64,000 nucleotides of DNA, from positions 1,615,460 through 1,679,459 of the forward strand of contig OX345641.1 of NCBI GenBank assembly GCA_947044365.1, written 5' to 3'. The stretch comes from Petrosia ficiformis (taxonomy: Eukaryota > Porifera > Demospongiae > Haplosclerida > Petrosiidae). Below the pieces are notes generated by a model that was not told where the DNA came from, did not search any database, and saw nothing but the letters and a program-made list of their open reading frames with translations. Below are positions 25,001-36,659 of the stretch, piece by piece (position 1 is the stretch's first letter; each line of letters begins with the position of its first letter). Both the position numbers and the translations under genes were made by a program.

Positions 25001-25703
25001 TCCATCCATCATCCATCCATCCATCATCCATCCATTCATCCATCCATCCCCTCATTTATCCATCCATCCATCCACTCATTTATCCATCCATCCATCCACT
25101 CATTTATCCATCCATCTTATTCATCTATCAATCTATCTATTCATCAATCTATTCATTCCTCTAATTCTCAGGTGTTGCTGCTTCACTGATGATATTAGCT
25201 CTAGTATTTGTTTTGGTAGTAGTTCCTTCACAAACAAAAGATCCACGAAGAATAGCAGAATCACAAAAAAAAAATTCTTCACAAACCCAAGAAGGTAAGT
25301 ATAAACAACAAGATGAATGCATACATACATACATACATACATACATACATACATACATACATACATACATACATACACACATACATACATACATACATAC
25401 ATACATACATACACACATACATACATTCATACATACACATACATACATACATACATACATACATACATACATACATACACACATACATACATACATACAC
25501 ATACATACATACATACATACATACATACATACATACATACATACATACGTACATACATACATACATACATACATACATACATACATACATACATACGTAC
25601 ATACACACATACATACACACATACATACATACATACATACATACATACATACACATACATACGTACATACATACATACATACATACACACACACATACAT
25701 ACA

Positions 25704-25737
<34 letters not shown>

Positions 25738-26054
25738 CATACATACATACACTGTAACGACACTAAATACATATCTTAATATCTATTTTACAGGTGGGTT
25801 ATTGAATATGAAGGCTGTAATATCTTTACTATCAATACCTGAGGTTTCATACCTGATAGTACTAAAAACAATTGTAGGCATACCAGTTGGTGTGTTTCAT
25901 TCCATGTTCTCAATTGTTAGTATTGAGAGGTTTGGATTGACTCCTCAAACTAACGGATATCTACTGACTTATACTGGAATATTGACTGCTGTGAGTAGAT
26001 GGATGGATGGATGGATGGATGGATGGACGGATGGATGGATGGACGGATGGACGG

Positions 26055-26085
<31 letters not shown>

Positions 26086-28562
26086 AATGGATGGACGGAT
26101 GGATGGACGGATTGACAGACGGACGGATGAACGGACGAACAGATGGATGATAGACGATAGAGATACCTTTATAATACCCAAAATTCATTTATAGATTATG
26201 CAGGCGGTGGGTGTGGGATTCTTTACAAGACGTTTCCCCTCAGATCTGAAGATCTTACGAATATCAATCATTTTTAAAGCATTGTCATATTTCTGTTTGG
26301 TATGTTGTCAATTTCTATTGCAGTATTTAATAATGATGCATTGTTTAGCAATTAATTACCATGGTTACAGTAATGAATATATAATGGTAGTGGATAATCG
26401 TCCTTCTTCCTCATTCTCATTTCTTTTGAGTCTCTCCTCTTTGTTCAAAAGATAATGCATTAGCAATTAATTACCATGGTAACAGTAATCAATATATAAT
26501 GAGTGGTTAATCTTCTATCTTCCTTATTCTCTTCTTTTTTTCACTCAAGGGTTGGATAAAAGATGGTTAATCTTAGTTTAATTTCTCAATTAATTACCAT
26601 GGTAACAGTAATGATCTTCCTTCTCCTTTTTTTACTCAAGGGTTGGATAAATGATGGTTAATCTTATTTTAATTTCTCAATTAATTACCATAGTAACAGT
26701 AATGAATATATAATCTTATCCCTTCTTTTTCACTCAAGGCTTGGATAAATGAGGCATGGTTGCTGGCCATTTGTTTTATACCCATGGTGCTGTCTGGTGC
26801 TCTAATGAATGCTGTTGCTAATAGCACACTAACTAAGAATGTTCCAGAAACAGCAACAGGTATACATTATATCAGGAAGAAATGTTAAATCAAACTCCAT
26901 TTTGTAGTGACTACAATAGTGACTGCAAGTACACTCTATAACTATATATACAATAGTGACTGCAAGTACACTCTATAACTATATATACAATAGTGACTGC
27001 AAGTACACTCTATAACTATATATACAATAGTGACTGCAAGTACACTCTATAACTATATATACAATAGTGACTGCAAGTACACTCTATAACTATATATACA
27101 ATAGTGACTGCAAGTACACTCTATAACTATATATACAATAGTGACTGCAAGTACACTCTATAACTATATATACAATAGTGACTGCAAGTACACTCTATAA
27201 CTATATATACAATAGTGACTGCAAGTACACTCTATAACTATATATACAATAGTGACTGCAAGTACACTCTATAACTATATATACAATAGTGACTGCAAGT
27301 ACACTCTATAACTATATATACAATAGTGACTGCAAGTACACTCTATAACTATATATACAATAGTGACTGCAAGTACACTCTATAACTATATATACAATAG
27401 TGACTGCAAGTACACTCTATAACTATATATACATGTATGCAACTAGGAAGTCAATGAAGTATTTTGTATGCAGTATGATTATCATTGGGATACCAAATTT
27501 CAGTGGCTTTATGTTGAGCATTTGAATGAGACAGCTTTTCAAAAAATGATACCTCAACCTGGTGGTGATATGTTATTAGTAGTGATGTGTGATACAACTA
27601 AATAATAGTACTGCATATCGCTATCAAAAGTATCACAATACGATACAGTATAACGATATTTAAAATAATAATTGAAATGCTTATAAATGTTAATAAATGA
27701 CTTATTTGATTCTATTTGTCAAGAAATGGTAAAAGAAATCAATCAAAATTATACACACTAGCTTGTTACAATTGCTTTTAGGTATAAAATTAGGTAAAAT
27801 AGAAAACCCAGTTTGTATTACAGTGTACCGATACACCCAAAAGCCAATATTGTATCCAATATTGAATGAAAATGTCGATATTTCGATATATCGAAATGTA
27901 TTGCACATGACTAGTTATTAGTAGGTGTAGAAAAATGATACCTCATGGTAACATGTTATTAGCAGGAAGGGGTCTGGTATCATAGAGTTGTCTCAAAAAG
28001 ATTTAATTACTTAACTACTGTGTATTACACAACACACATGCGGTTTCCCCAAGATTTCTAGGGAAAGGAGACCATTTTATGATGCGTGCGATACTAGACC
28101 CCTTCCTCTCTATGCAAAGGGGGTGAGTACCGAGCAGAGTTTTTGATAACTTTTGAAGCATGGGCCAAATTGGTTAGTGTGTGCACCATTAAGAATACAT
28201 CTTGAGCCAATTAACAAAGAGTTAATGCTGTTAGTGACAATATAATCATAACTAACTGCGCCACTGGCCCAAAGAGAGTACTGTGTAGTGCCAAATAAGA
28301 AGCTCTATGGGCCAATGGTGTGCCATATGAGCTTATCAAAAACACTGGTACCAAGACTATCATACCTACATGTCTTCCTTCATTAGGTACATCTCTCGGT
28401 CTCAGTATGGCTACACATTCCATAATTAGAACTTTCTCTCCCACAATGGGTGCCTATATGTATTCCACACTGGGATATTCCAGTCTTGGTCTGTTTGGTT
28501 TCATCATGAATGCTGGTGTGGCTATTCTAATTAATGCTCATCATCCGCCTGGAATAGAATAA
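22001..28562 (+). CDS. SLC22A18-like major facilitator transporter, copy 1 (nine exons)
   Basis: SLC22A18 (ORCTL2) is an MFS membrane protein thought to carry organic cations, probably by proton exchange. Exons: 22001-22180, 23029-23272, 23887-23925, 24390-24500, 25172-25294, 25794-25990, 26195-26299, 26739-26859, 28387-28562. Sum 1296 nt, 431 aa, close to human SLC22A18 (about 424). Visible features: cytosolic acidic N-terminus; TM1 in exon 1 ([15 protein letters not shown]); MFS motif [11 protein letters not shown] in exon 2; [20 protein letters not shown] across exons 3-4, the family-specific equivalent of [21 protein letters not shown] (TM5); membrane segment [20 protein letters not shown] in exon 5; [20 protein letters not shown] in exon 6; [20 protein letters not shown] across exons 8-9. 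All junctions are GT..AG and phase-compatible. AATAAA lies at 28690-28695. Introns carry many tandem repeats. Confidence 0.92.
22553..22941 (+). repeat. Dispersed repeat (TTCACATTCATGATG type) with an internal tandem triplication
   Basis: In intron 1 of SLC22A18-like copy 1. The block ACTTTATATGTACTATAGTGTATAG..CTCAATAA is repeated three times in tandem, then the family's 3' half (ATGGATTGAAATTTGACATAC ... TGAACATGAATGAC). Confidence 0.65.
23325..23625. repeat. AAGTCAAGTACATGTACAT minisatellite, intron 2
   Basis: About 14 imperfect tandem units of 19-20 bp. Each unit contains the self-complementary GTACATGTAC. Confidence 0.85.
24001..24340. repeat. AAGCTATTTTTAGTAACTAATGATCCAGTAAC minisatellite, intron 3
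   Basis: About ten tandem copies of a 32-33 bp unit just before exon 4. A one-and-a-half-copy remnant of the same unit lies in the matching intron of copy 2 at about 33405-33455. Confidence 0.88.
24535..25150. repeat. CATC tetranucleotide array, intron 4 of SLC22A18-like copy 1
   Basis: Two long CATC blocks with TTCATCCA and CTCATTTATC variants. The HPSIHPS frames are artefacts. The matching intron of copy 2 also holds CATC words (33600-33750). Confidence 0.88.
25317..25756. repeat. CATA tetranucleotide array, intron 5
   Basis: About 440 bp of (CATA)n with CACA and CGTA variants. Open frames in all phases arise from the repeat. Confidence 0.9.
25995..26140. repeat. GGAT/GGAC array, intron 6
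   Basis: (GGAT)n with GGAC variants directly after the exon 6 donor. Confidence 0.88.
26912..27432. repeat. 37-bp minisatellite, about 14 near-perfect copies, intron 8
   Basis: The unit joins CAATAGTGACTGCAAGTAC and ACTCTATAACTATATATA (37 bp). The copies look identical by eye, so the array is very young or strongly homogenised. Confidence 0.92.
28135..28347. mobile_element. hAT-like MITE, family 1, best copy, intron 8
   Basis: Terminal inverted repeats CAGAGTTTTTGATAA and TTATCAAAAACACTG. Flanks GTACCGAG (28127-28134) and GTACCAAG (28348-28355) form an 8-bp duplication with one mismatch. 213 bp, noncoding, ending 40 bp before exon 9. Confidence 0.8.
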
Positions 28563-29195
28563 TTATTATTATTATTTATATCATTATACATGCATTGCTA
28601 GCTAGTTAATAGTAATCATTGATGAATTTTAAATCATTATTATAGTTAGTAGTCTATTTTAGTTGATATTTATTATTATTTATTTCAGGAATAAAGTTTA
28701 ACTTATAAAAAGACATATATGATACTTTGGGGTTTTAGTTATAGTTATAAAGTCTGTTCACATTCATGATGTCCTCAAAATTAGGATGTATGACTTTATA
28801 TGTACTACAGTGTATAGTTTAATGTCATAAGGATTATACTGTAACTCAATAATGAAGCAATGGATTGAGATTTGATATACACAAAAAAGAACGGGAAGGA
28901 TAATTATATGAAAATGGTACAGGTAAAAAGATAGTTGGTCATGCATTTCTGAGGACAAGGTGAACGTGAATGACCTTTAGTTTAACAATGCAGAGGTGTC
29001 CTCATTTTAGAGATGTCCACTGTATATACATAGAAGCCTGTGCAGCAATCAAAACTGTGACCATAAAACTGATTTATAATCAAATATGAACTCATAAACA
29101 TTTCACTAATTAAATGATTTAATAAAGTGTTGCAGATTTATAAGTTCATATTTGATTATAAATTAGTCTTATCAGTCATTTAAATCCAACATAAC
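28563..29195. other. Intergenic spacer between the two SLC22A18-like genes
   Basis: Holds the copy 1 poly(A) signal (28690-28695), a TTCACATTCATGATG-type dispersed repeat at 28747-28981, and a 19-bp-arm inverted repeat (TTATAATCAAATATGAACT near 29069 and its complement near 29140) directly upstream of the copy 2 start, which could be its promoter region. Confidence 0.55.
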
Positions 29196-32082
29196 ATGGA
29201 AGAAGAAGGAAAAGATACAGGTGTTGCTAATGAAGAGGAAAATGGAAATGAGAAATTGTTTATTGAAAATACTGCCCTTTATACTAAAATGAGTATTGTT
29301 TGTCATCTTCTGATGTTTCTCTTTAGTACAGCATTCTGGATTCAAGTAGGAGTATATCCAGTTAGTTAAATTTATACTATGACTGTGGTAGGGATGGGCA
29401 ATAATTCAATACATTGCAGTATTATTCCACTGAAATAATTGTATAGCATGATTTTGGTCTGCCAATATTATCACAATGGCAAAATGTTGTCTTACTGCAA
29501 TTAAAAAATAGTTATGATAATTTGTATGCAGTTAAAAATATAACACTTAATGCTCTATGCTCTCAAAAGAAGGATCAGAAGTGTTACTTTTTAAAAAAAT
29601 GAGCTTATTATGGCCCGTAGGGCCATCCCTATAATTGCTTTCCACGGGGTTTAAGGTGGCGCTCTAGCTCGGTAATGATATTCATGACTTTTTTTAGTTA
29701 CTATTATTTTACAAGAAAGTACTGCAGCTACATACAAGATAACTATTCCTTTAAACAGATCTTGGGAAGAGCTTCTTTCAGCTAAAATTTCGCAGCTATC
29801 CAATACTTATAAACCAAATTACAAAGAGCTGGAAATCGAACTTTTAGGTACATTTTTCTTGAGCATGATGGATCACACACATCTGAAACTGGACATAAAT
29901 GCTTACCTTCAATAGGGCTACAAAGTGTTCAGGCCACTTTTCTATTTAATTTTGTATTTTCACTGTAGTAACAATGGCTGTTACAAACAGTGGAATTCCC
30001 ACTCTTTGCGACAACCTCTCGACAAAATAGATTGAACACTTGAAACGGTAGTCTTGCGATCACTAAATGAAACTCAGATTGGAATCCTAGCAATGTGAAA
30101 TGGTTTGGCAAATTTGGTCATTGCCGGGACTCTAATGATAAATATACTGATCCCATTGGTGACACTGTGCTATATTATTTCATTGTAATGATGTTGTTTT
30201 AAACAAAGCACCCCTCATCGACAAGTGTAGATACTACAGTGTGAGAATTGTGTCCAGACAAGCATACAGCATGAGCAAAGCAAGTGATGTATGCTTGTCA
30301 AGATCACACTTCAATTGCTGTAATTTCAGTATGTAGTGCACGAGATGGTTATAGTGATGTGGTATATGAACCTCATTGAAGTGATATATAAGTATAGGTT
30401 ATACAGCGAGGTAAAGGTTTCTACTGGATTTATCAAACCGAGGGCCGAAGGCATGAGGTTTGATAACTCCAGTAGAAACCGTACCGAGGTGTATAACTGT
30501 CTTCTACCATGAAACGCGCGCGAAATGTAGTAACTAAGCAAATCTTTGCACGTGGCAACAGTATACATAATTTCACTAACCTAGTATGGATTTCTGTGAC
30601 TCCTTAGACAAGTAACTGATCAACAGTTCAATCGCAAAGAGCTCCTACTAGTAGCATGTGGCAGACTTCCGGCTCCTCCTCCATCCAGTATAAGGTGTGG
30701 CTCTTCCAGGAGCGCGAGCGCAGTCAAGACCAGCCCCACCCAACTCTCACAAGAGACATCGAGGAATGCGAATGCTAAGGCCTTGCATACAAACAGGTGT
30801 CAGATGATCAAAAAGAACAAGTGTCAACAGTTCCACAAATGGCAGAAAAACTGTCAATTATAACTGCAATCACTGAACAGTACAACTACTTAGATTATTA
30901 ACACAAATAATGCTTTAATCACATAATTTATAATTGTTGTATAATAAAATATCATGGAAAAGAATAATAAGAAAACAATATTTCCTATCTCCCAGCAATG
31001 AGCGGGAAATGCAGTAAAAGTGACTAATCAAATTGATTAAAATAAGAGGTTGATAACTAGTTATCAACCTCCTGAAGAGGTTGATAACACATTTATCAAC
31101 CTCATTTTAAGCAATCTGATTGGTCAGTTTACTTTAGGCATGGTAGAAGTTTTTATACAGCACACATTTACAATATGGGAGGGACAGTACAGTCAATGTA
31201 CCCACGCATCTATTGATTGTAAATCAAAATTTTCCTGTTAAAGTTCATGGGATCTTCAATCCCAGGGACAACTACCTCTATTATATATTTTGATTCTTTC
31301 GTATATTTTCCTCTTTCTTCATTGTCTCATGATCACCTACCTTCTACTTTGGTATCTTGATAATTATATTTTGTCACTACCTTCCTTCTCTTCTATTTCA
31401 CACTTCCTCTGACTTCTCATTCTTTTTATAATTTATCTCTTTTGTCATCTCCTCTGAGTCCCCTCATGGTCCCTCTTTCTTTCTTTTTCTTCTTTTCTTT
31501 TCTTACTTCTGCACCTTTTGTCTTTCTTTCTCTTTTCTCCCTAACCTCCCACCTCCTCTATATTTCTTGCAGTTTCTAATCAAGAAATTAGGAGTTGATA
31601 CAGTAACTTATGGTTACTTGGAATCAATGTCAGCTGTTGGACCTATTTTCCTGGGTCCCTGGTTTGGACGATTTGCTGACAAATTTGGAGCAAAGATATA
31701 CATGACTTTTTGTCTCATGGGGTGTTTTTTCTTTTTCTCATTTCTTGCTATTGCCACTAATGTCATTTATTTGGTCTTCTCACGAATGGCTGCTGTTTTT
31801 ATTCACGTTTTTCATTGTATGTTTTTTTAGAGATCTATTCACTTATCTGTTTGTTTGTTTGTCTACCAATATCTATCTATCTATCTATACGGTAGACTTC
31901 AAAATTATCATTTCCAAATTGTGAAGCCATAGAGTGGTTTTATGGCTTAGTTTTGAAATCCAAATCAACTATATAATGCTTCATAAAATGGCTTTCTAGC
32001 TAGTAGTGGAATCCACGTTTTACATGTATTCCACTTTCATCACACTTATTTCCATGTTGCAATAATTTTGAAGTCTACTGTA

Positions 32083-32121
<39 letters not shown>

Positions 32122-35100
32122 TTTTTCTATTAATCTGTGTATATTTATATATATGTATGTATGTATGTATGTACGTAGGTATGTATGTATATATGTACAT
32201 ATATGTTGTATGTATGTATATATCCTTTTCTATCTGCTGTTTTTCTCTCTGTTCCACATACTTGTATATCTATAATTATAAGAATTCTTCTCATTCAATA
32301 ATTCTATCCTTTGCTATCCTCTATATGTACACAGGTTGTGAAATGATAATGTCAGATGTTACTGGAACAAGAGGTTTGTGAGTTACTATTATTAGTATCG
32401 TAAGTCTATCAATAGCACACTACATTATACATTACTATTAATAGTTTTCATAAGTCTATTAATAGTATCTTACATTATAAGTTACTATTATTAGTATCGT
32501 AAGTCTATTAATAGTATTTTACTTCATTATTAGTATCATAAGTCTATTAATAGTATCTTACATTATAAGTTACTATTATTAGCTATCGTAAGTCTATTAA
32601 TAGTATTTTACTTCATTATTAGTATCATAAGTCTATTAATAGTATCTCACATTATAAGTTACTATTATTAGTATTGTAAGTCTATTAATAGTATTTTACT
32701 TTATTATTAGTATTATAGGTCTATTAATAGTATCTTACATTATAAGTCACTATTAATATAGTTTTCATAAGTCTATTAATAGTATCTTACATTATAAGTT
32801 ACTATTATTAGTATCGTAAGTCTATTAATAGTATTTTACTTCATTATTAGTATCATAAGTCTATTAATAGTATCTTACATTATAAGTTACTATTATTAGC
32901 TATCGTAAGTCTATTAATAGTATTTTACTTCATTATTAGTATCATAAGTCTATTAATAGTATCTCACATTATAAGTTACTATTATTAGTATTGTAAGTCT
33001 ATTAATAGTATTTTACTTTATTATTAGTATCATAGGTCTATTAATAGTATCTTACATTATAAGTCACTATTAATATAGTTTTCATAAGTCTATTAATAGT
33101 ATCTTACATTATAAGTTACTATTATTAGTATCGTAAGTCTATTAATAGTATTTTACTTCATTATTAGTATCATAAGTCTATTAATAGTATCTCACATTAT
33201 AAGTTACTATTATTAGTATTGTAAGTCTATTAATAGTATTTTACTTTATTATTAGTATCATAGGTCTATTAATAGTATCTTACATTATAAGTTACTATTA
33301 TTAGCTATCGTAAGTCTATTAATAGTATTTTACTTCATTATTATATAGTATCATAAGTCTATTAATAGCACATTACATCATAATTTAGTATCATGTCAGT
33401 ATGATGCTATTTTTAGTAACAAATGATAATATCAAGCTTTTTTTAGTAACTAAAGGTATATATGTTATCTTTTTCTCACACATAGATCGAGCTGATGCCC
33501 TTAGTAAACTTCATGTATCACATGGTTTAGGAGTTATAGTTGGTCCCACTTTAGGAGGATGGCTTACTACTCTTAATAGTGAACAGTTTGCTGCAGGTCT
33601 CCAAACATTCATCCGTTGGTTTCATCCATATATTTGTCCAATGCCCATACATCTGCCAATTCATTCATCCACTGACAATATTAACCACCCATCTATCCAT
33701 TCATCCATCCATCCATCTATCCATTCATTCATCCCATTCATCATTCTTCTAATTTCTCTAATTCTCAGGTGTTGCAGCTTCAATGACAATATTAGCTCTA
33801 GTACTTGTATTTATTTTAGTTCCATCACAAACCAAAGATCCACGTAAAATAGCAGAATCAAAGAAGAAAAATTCTTCACAATCCCAGGAGGGTAAGTTCA
33901 TCACATACATAGTTACGTACATACATACATACATACATAAATACATACATACATACATACATACATACATACATACATACATACATACATACATACATAC
34001 ATACATACATACATACATACATACATACATACATACATACATACACTATAGTAATAAGTATCCTCATAGCAATGAACATTATGCATAGGTGGATTATTGA
34101 ATATAAAGGCAATAGTATCTTTACTAACAACACCAGAGGTATTGTATGTCATAATACTGAAGATATCAGTAGAGATTGCTGGAGTTACGTTTCTTTCCAT
34201 GTTTTCATTTGTCAATATTGAGAAGTTTGGATTGACTCCTGAAACCAATGGATATCTACTGACCTATATTGGAATTTTGACTGTCGTGAGTTGACGTGTC
34301 AATGAATGGTTTATTAGGTGGATGAATTGATGGTGCAGGGTTTCGTTTAGGAGGGGGGGTGAGGCTTTTGCTTTAGTGGTAAACTCTTCTGTTAGTAAAC
34401 AATTATGAGTTTCTTTACTATTGCTCAAACTGTTTACATACTATTTTTGTCCCCCCTCTTGTCACAGTTTCTTAATGAAACCCTGGATCGATGCATAGAT
34501 GGATTAATAGATGGATGTAAAGATGGATTGATGGATGGATGGATGGATGGATTGACGAATGGATGGGTGGATAGATAAATTGAAGATGACAAAATGAACT
34601 TTTTCTAGATTATGCAGGCAGTGGGCGTGGCTTTCTTTACAAAACATTTCCCCTCGGACCTAAAGATTTTCCATATATCAGTTATCATTAAATCATTGTC
34701 CTTTTTCTCTGTGGTATGTGTTCAATCTCTATTCCAGTATGAATAATAATTAAGAACTGTGATGTAATTTTTAAAAAGGGGGCATTTTCTCACTAAATAA
34801 TATGCTGTTGCTAATAGTGCATTAACTTAAAATGTTCAATTACTCATCATTCAGCTACTTTGCACATGAACTTAATGCCATTTGGTATCTAAGAAGCTTA
34901 ATAACAGTTCTTTATGGATACCAAATTGCATTGACTGCCTGTACAAAATGACAGAATGGTGAGCAATTGAAGGTTAGCATTTGATTTTGCAGAAAGGTTT
35001 CCCTTTTCAGAAATTAGGTCATAATTAATTACAGTGGTATAAAACTACCATTGATGTACAGATGGCGAATGCTTCCTATTTTCCATATGAGGCACTTCCA

Positions 35101-36233
35101 CTCATTAAATGTCATCTACCACACCATTGGGATAGATCTGGCCATTGGTCCATTTATTTGACGTTTTCACAACTTAGCTTATGAAAATATAGATTTTAAT
35201 TATCCCCCTGAATTACCGTGGTTACAGTAATGAATATATAATATGCTTTATTCTCTTCATTCATGTTTTCTCTTTTTCATCACTCAAGGCTTGGGTAAAT
35301 AATGTCTGGTTATTAGTCATATGTTTAGTTCCATTAGAAATGTCTGGTGCTCTCATGAATGCTGTTGCTAATAGCACATTAACTAAAAATGTTCCAGAAA
35401 CAGCAACAGGTATAGTTATACAACTTATATTAAAATTATAATTATTATCAAAATTATTTTATATACATGAATGTTGCATGTAAACATAATGATTCTAACA
35501 AGTCAGAATCCTTATAATCACAACTGACTATAATCTACGTATGTCTATTCATACATTTTGGATGTTGTGTTCAACATGTAGTAGAGCATGATTGTTTTTT
35601 CTACTTTTTACCAAATGTGGCCAACGAGGAAACTAGAATAGCACAAGTTGCTAATATTAATCAGCTCCCCAGACTGATGGCTTTACATCCCCTTCGAAGG
35701 ATGCAGTGATGAACACCTCCTAATTTTGAGGGTGGAGCTGAGTATAGTTATAAGCGAAACAAGATATATAGAGAAAAAAGTATCCCTATACTGCTTCGTG
35801 GTGTCCAGCATTCAGTACTCATGGCTAACTTTATCATGCCTGAAACGCATCAGCCTATTATAGTTATTATTTTGATTATCTACTCTGTTTACCTTTTAAA
35901 GGACCTTGTAGAAGTTTAGGAATATATATCAGCTAGAATAGAAAAAAGCCTGCGCCTTAGTGTACCTCAAACCTGCAACCTTTCGATTGCAGGCCAGCAT
36001 GACCACTATATTAAAAGTGACATTATAGCGTATAATTATACATTCCTTCTTCTATAGGTACATCTCTTGGTCTAAGTATGTCCACCCATTCTGTAGCCAA
36101 AACTGTCTCTCCCACATTGGGCGCACATCTCTATTCTTGGTTAGGATATCCCAGTCTTGGTCTGTTCGGTTTTATTATGAATGGTAGCATGGTTATATTT
36201 ATTAGTGTCTATCATCCACCAGGAATAGAATAA
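29196..36233 (+). CDS. SLC22A18-like major facilitator transporter, copy 2 (nine exons)
   Basis: Tandem paralogue of the gene at 22001. Exons: 29196-29360, 31573-31816, 32335-32373, 33486-33596, 33769-33891, 34089-34285, 34609-34713, 35289-35409, 36058-36233. Sum 1281 nt, 426 aa. Exons 2-9 have exactly the lengths of copy 1; only exon 1 is shorter (165 versus 180 nt). Conserved features: TM1 [12 protein letters not shown], motif [41 protein letters not shown]. The exon 2/3 junction encodes Cys-Cys-Glu-Met where copy 1 has Gly-Ala-Gln-Met, one of the few changes in a conserved stretch. The substrate is not predictable from sequence. AATAAA lies at 36312-36317. A third, decayed copy of its 3' end is at 50617-51334. 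Confidence 0.92.
29400..31570. other. Intron 1 of SLC22A18-like copy 2, no exon seen
   Basis: Unique-looking AT-rich DNA plus palindromic segments: GGTTTCTACTGGA / TCCAGTAGAAACC around 30417-30480, and a GAGGTTGATAA..TTATCAACCTC run at 31046-31103. A pyrimidine-rich stretch (31420-31570) leads into the exon 2 acceptor. Confidence 0.5.
32384..33385. repeat. About 1-kb minisatellite, TAAGTCTATTAATAGTAT type, intron 3 of copy 2
   Basis: About 20 half-units alternate between ..TATCTTACATTATAAGTTAC and ..TATTTTACTTCATTATTAG, making a compound unit of about 85-90 bp with larger blocks re-duplicated. The matching intron of copy 1 has just one such unit at about 23937-23975. Confidence 0.88.
33915..34046. 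repeat. CATA array, intron 5 of copy 2
   Basis: (CATA)n at the same intron position as the larger CATA array in copy 1 (25317-25756). Confidence 0.88.
34490..34580. repeat. GGAT array, intron 6 of copy 2
   Basis: Short (GGAT)n at the same intron position as the GGAT array in copy 1 (25995-26140). Confidence 0.75.
35940..36015 (-). repeat. tRNA-like (SINE-like) fragment in intron 8 of copy 2
   Basis: On the minus strand it has TATAGTGGTCATGCTGGC (A-box-like) followed by GGTTGCAGGTT(C/T)GAG (B-box-like, GGTTCGAGCC in the duplicate at 51066-51117). The acceptor stem does not pair, so it is not a functional tRNA. A tRNA-derived SINE relic is the likeliest reading. Confidence 0.4.
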
Positions 36234-36659
36234 GATCATTATACTAACTTATTACATATGAATGCAACTCATTATTATGAGTATAAAACTAGCAACATTA
36301 TTTTTTTACATAATAAAATTAGTAAAATTATGTGTAGATGATAAAATTGCATCTCCAAAACTGTAAATTAGTACTAATGTCTATTAGTGGGTGCATCTGG
36401 AGATTAACTGATCTTGTGTACGTAGGCAGACTCATGCCTATTCCACTGCAATGGAATGGCTCTGGCTATGCGAGACTAGGGATATATGAACGCAAGCTGA
36501 ACCATAGGGTCATAATTATGTAGATAGTTGGGTGGTGACGACCATAGGGTCTATATAGAGAGAACAAAATTCGCCGAACTGATCAGTTCGGCGAATTTTG
36601 TTCTCTAGACCCTATGGTCGATCATAGGGTCACATGTTAACAACGAAGTTTTGGTAAAG
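36234..36659. other. Spacer between SLC22A18-like copy 2 and the first GTPase gene, with a palindrome
   Basis: Contains the copy 2 poly(A) signal and, at 36540-36619, a strong palindrome: AGAGAACAAAATTCGCCGAA mirrored around GATC, with outer arms GACCATAGGGTCT / AGACCCTATGGTC. The palindrome ends 40 bp before the A1 start codon. Confidence 0.7.

Noticed and set aside
25133..26086. Frames of up to 257 codons on both strands
   Set aside because: They run through CATA and GGAT arrays; the real coding parts are only exons 5 and 6 of the transporter.
35820..35920. Short frame (LIMPETHQPIIVI type) repeated at 50920
   Set aside because: Lies in transporter intron 8, is under 65 codons, and is shared only because the intron was duplicated.
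35950..36010. A functional tRNA gene
   Set aside because: Only box-like words are present; the acceptor and T stems do not pair.
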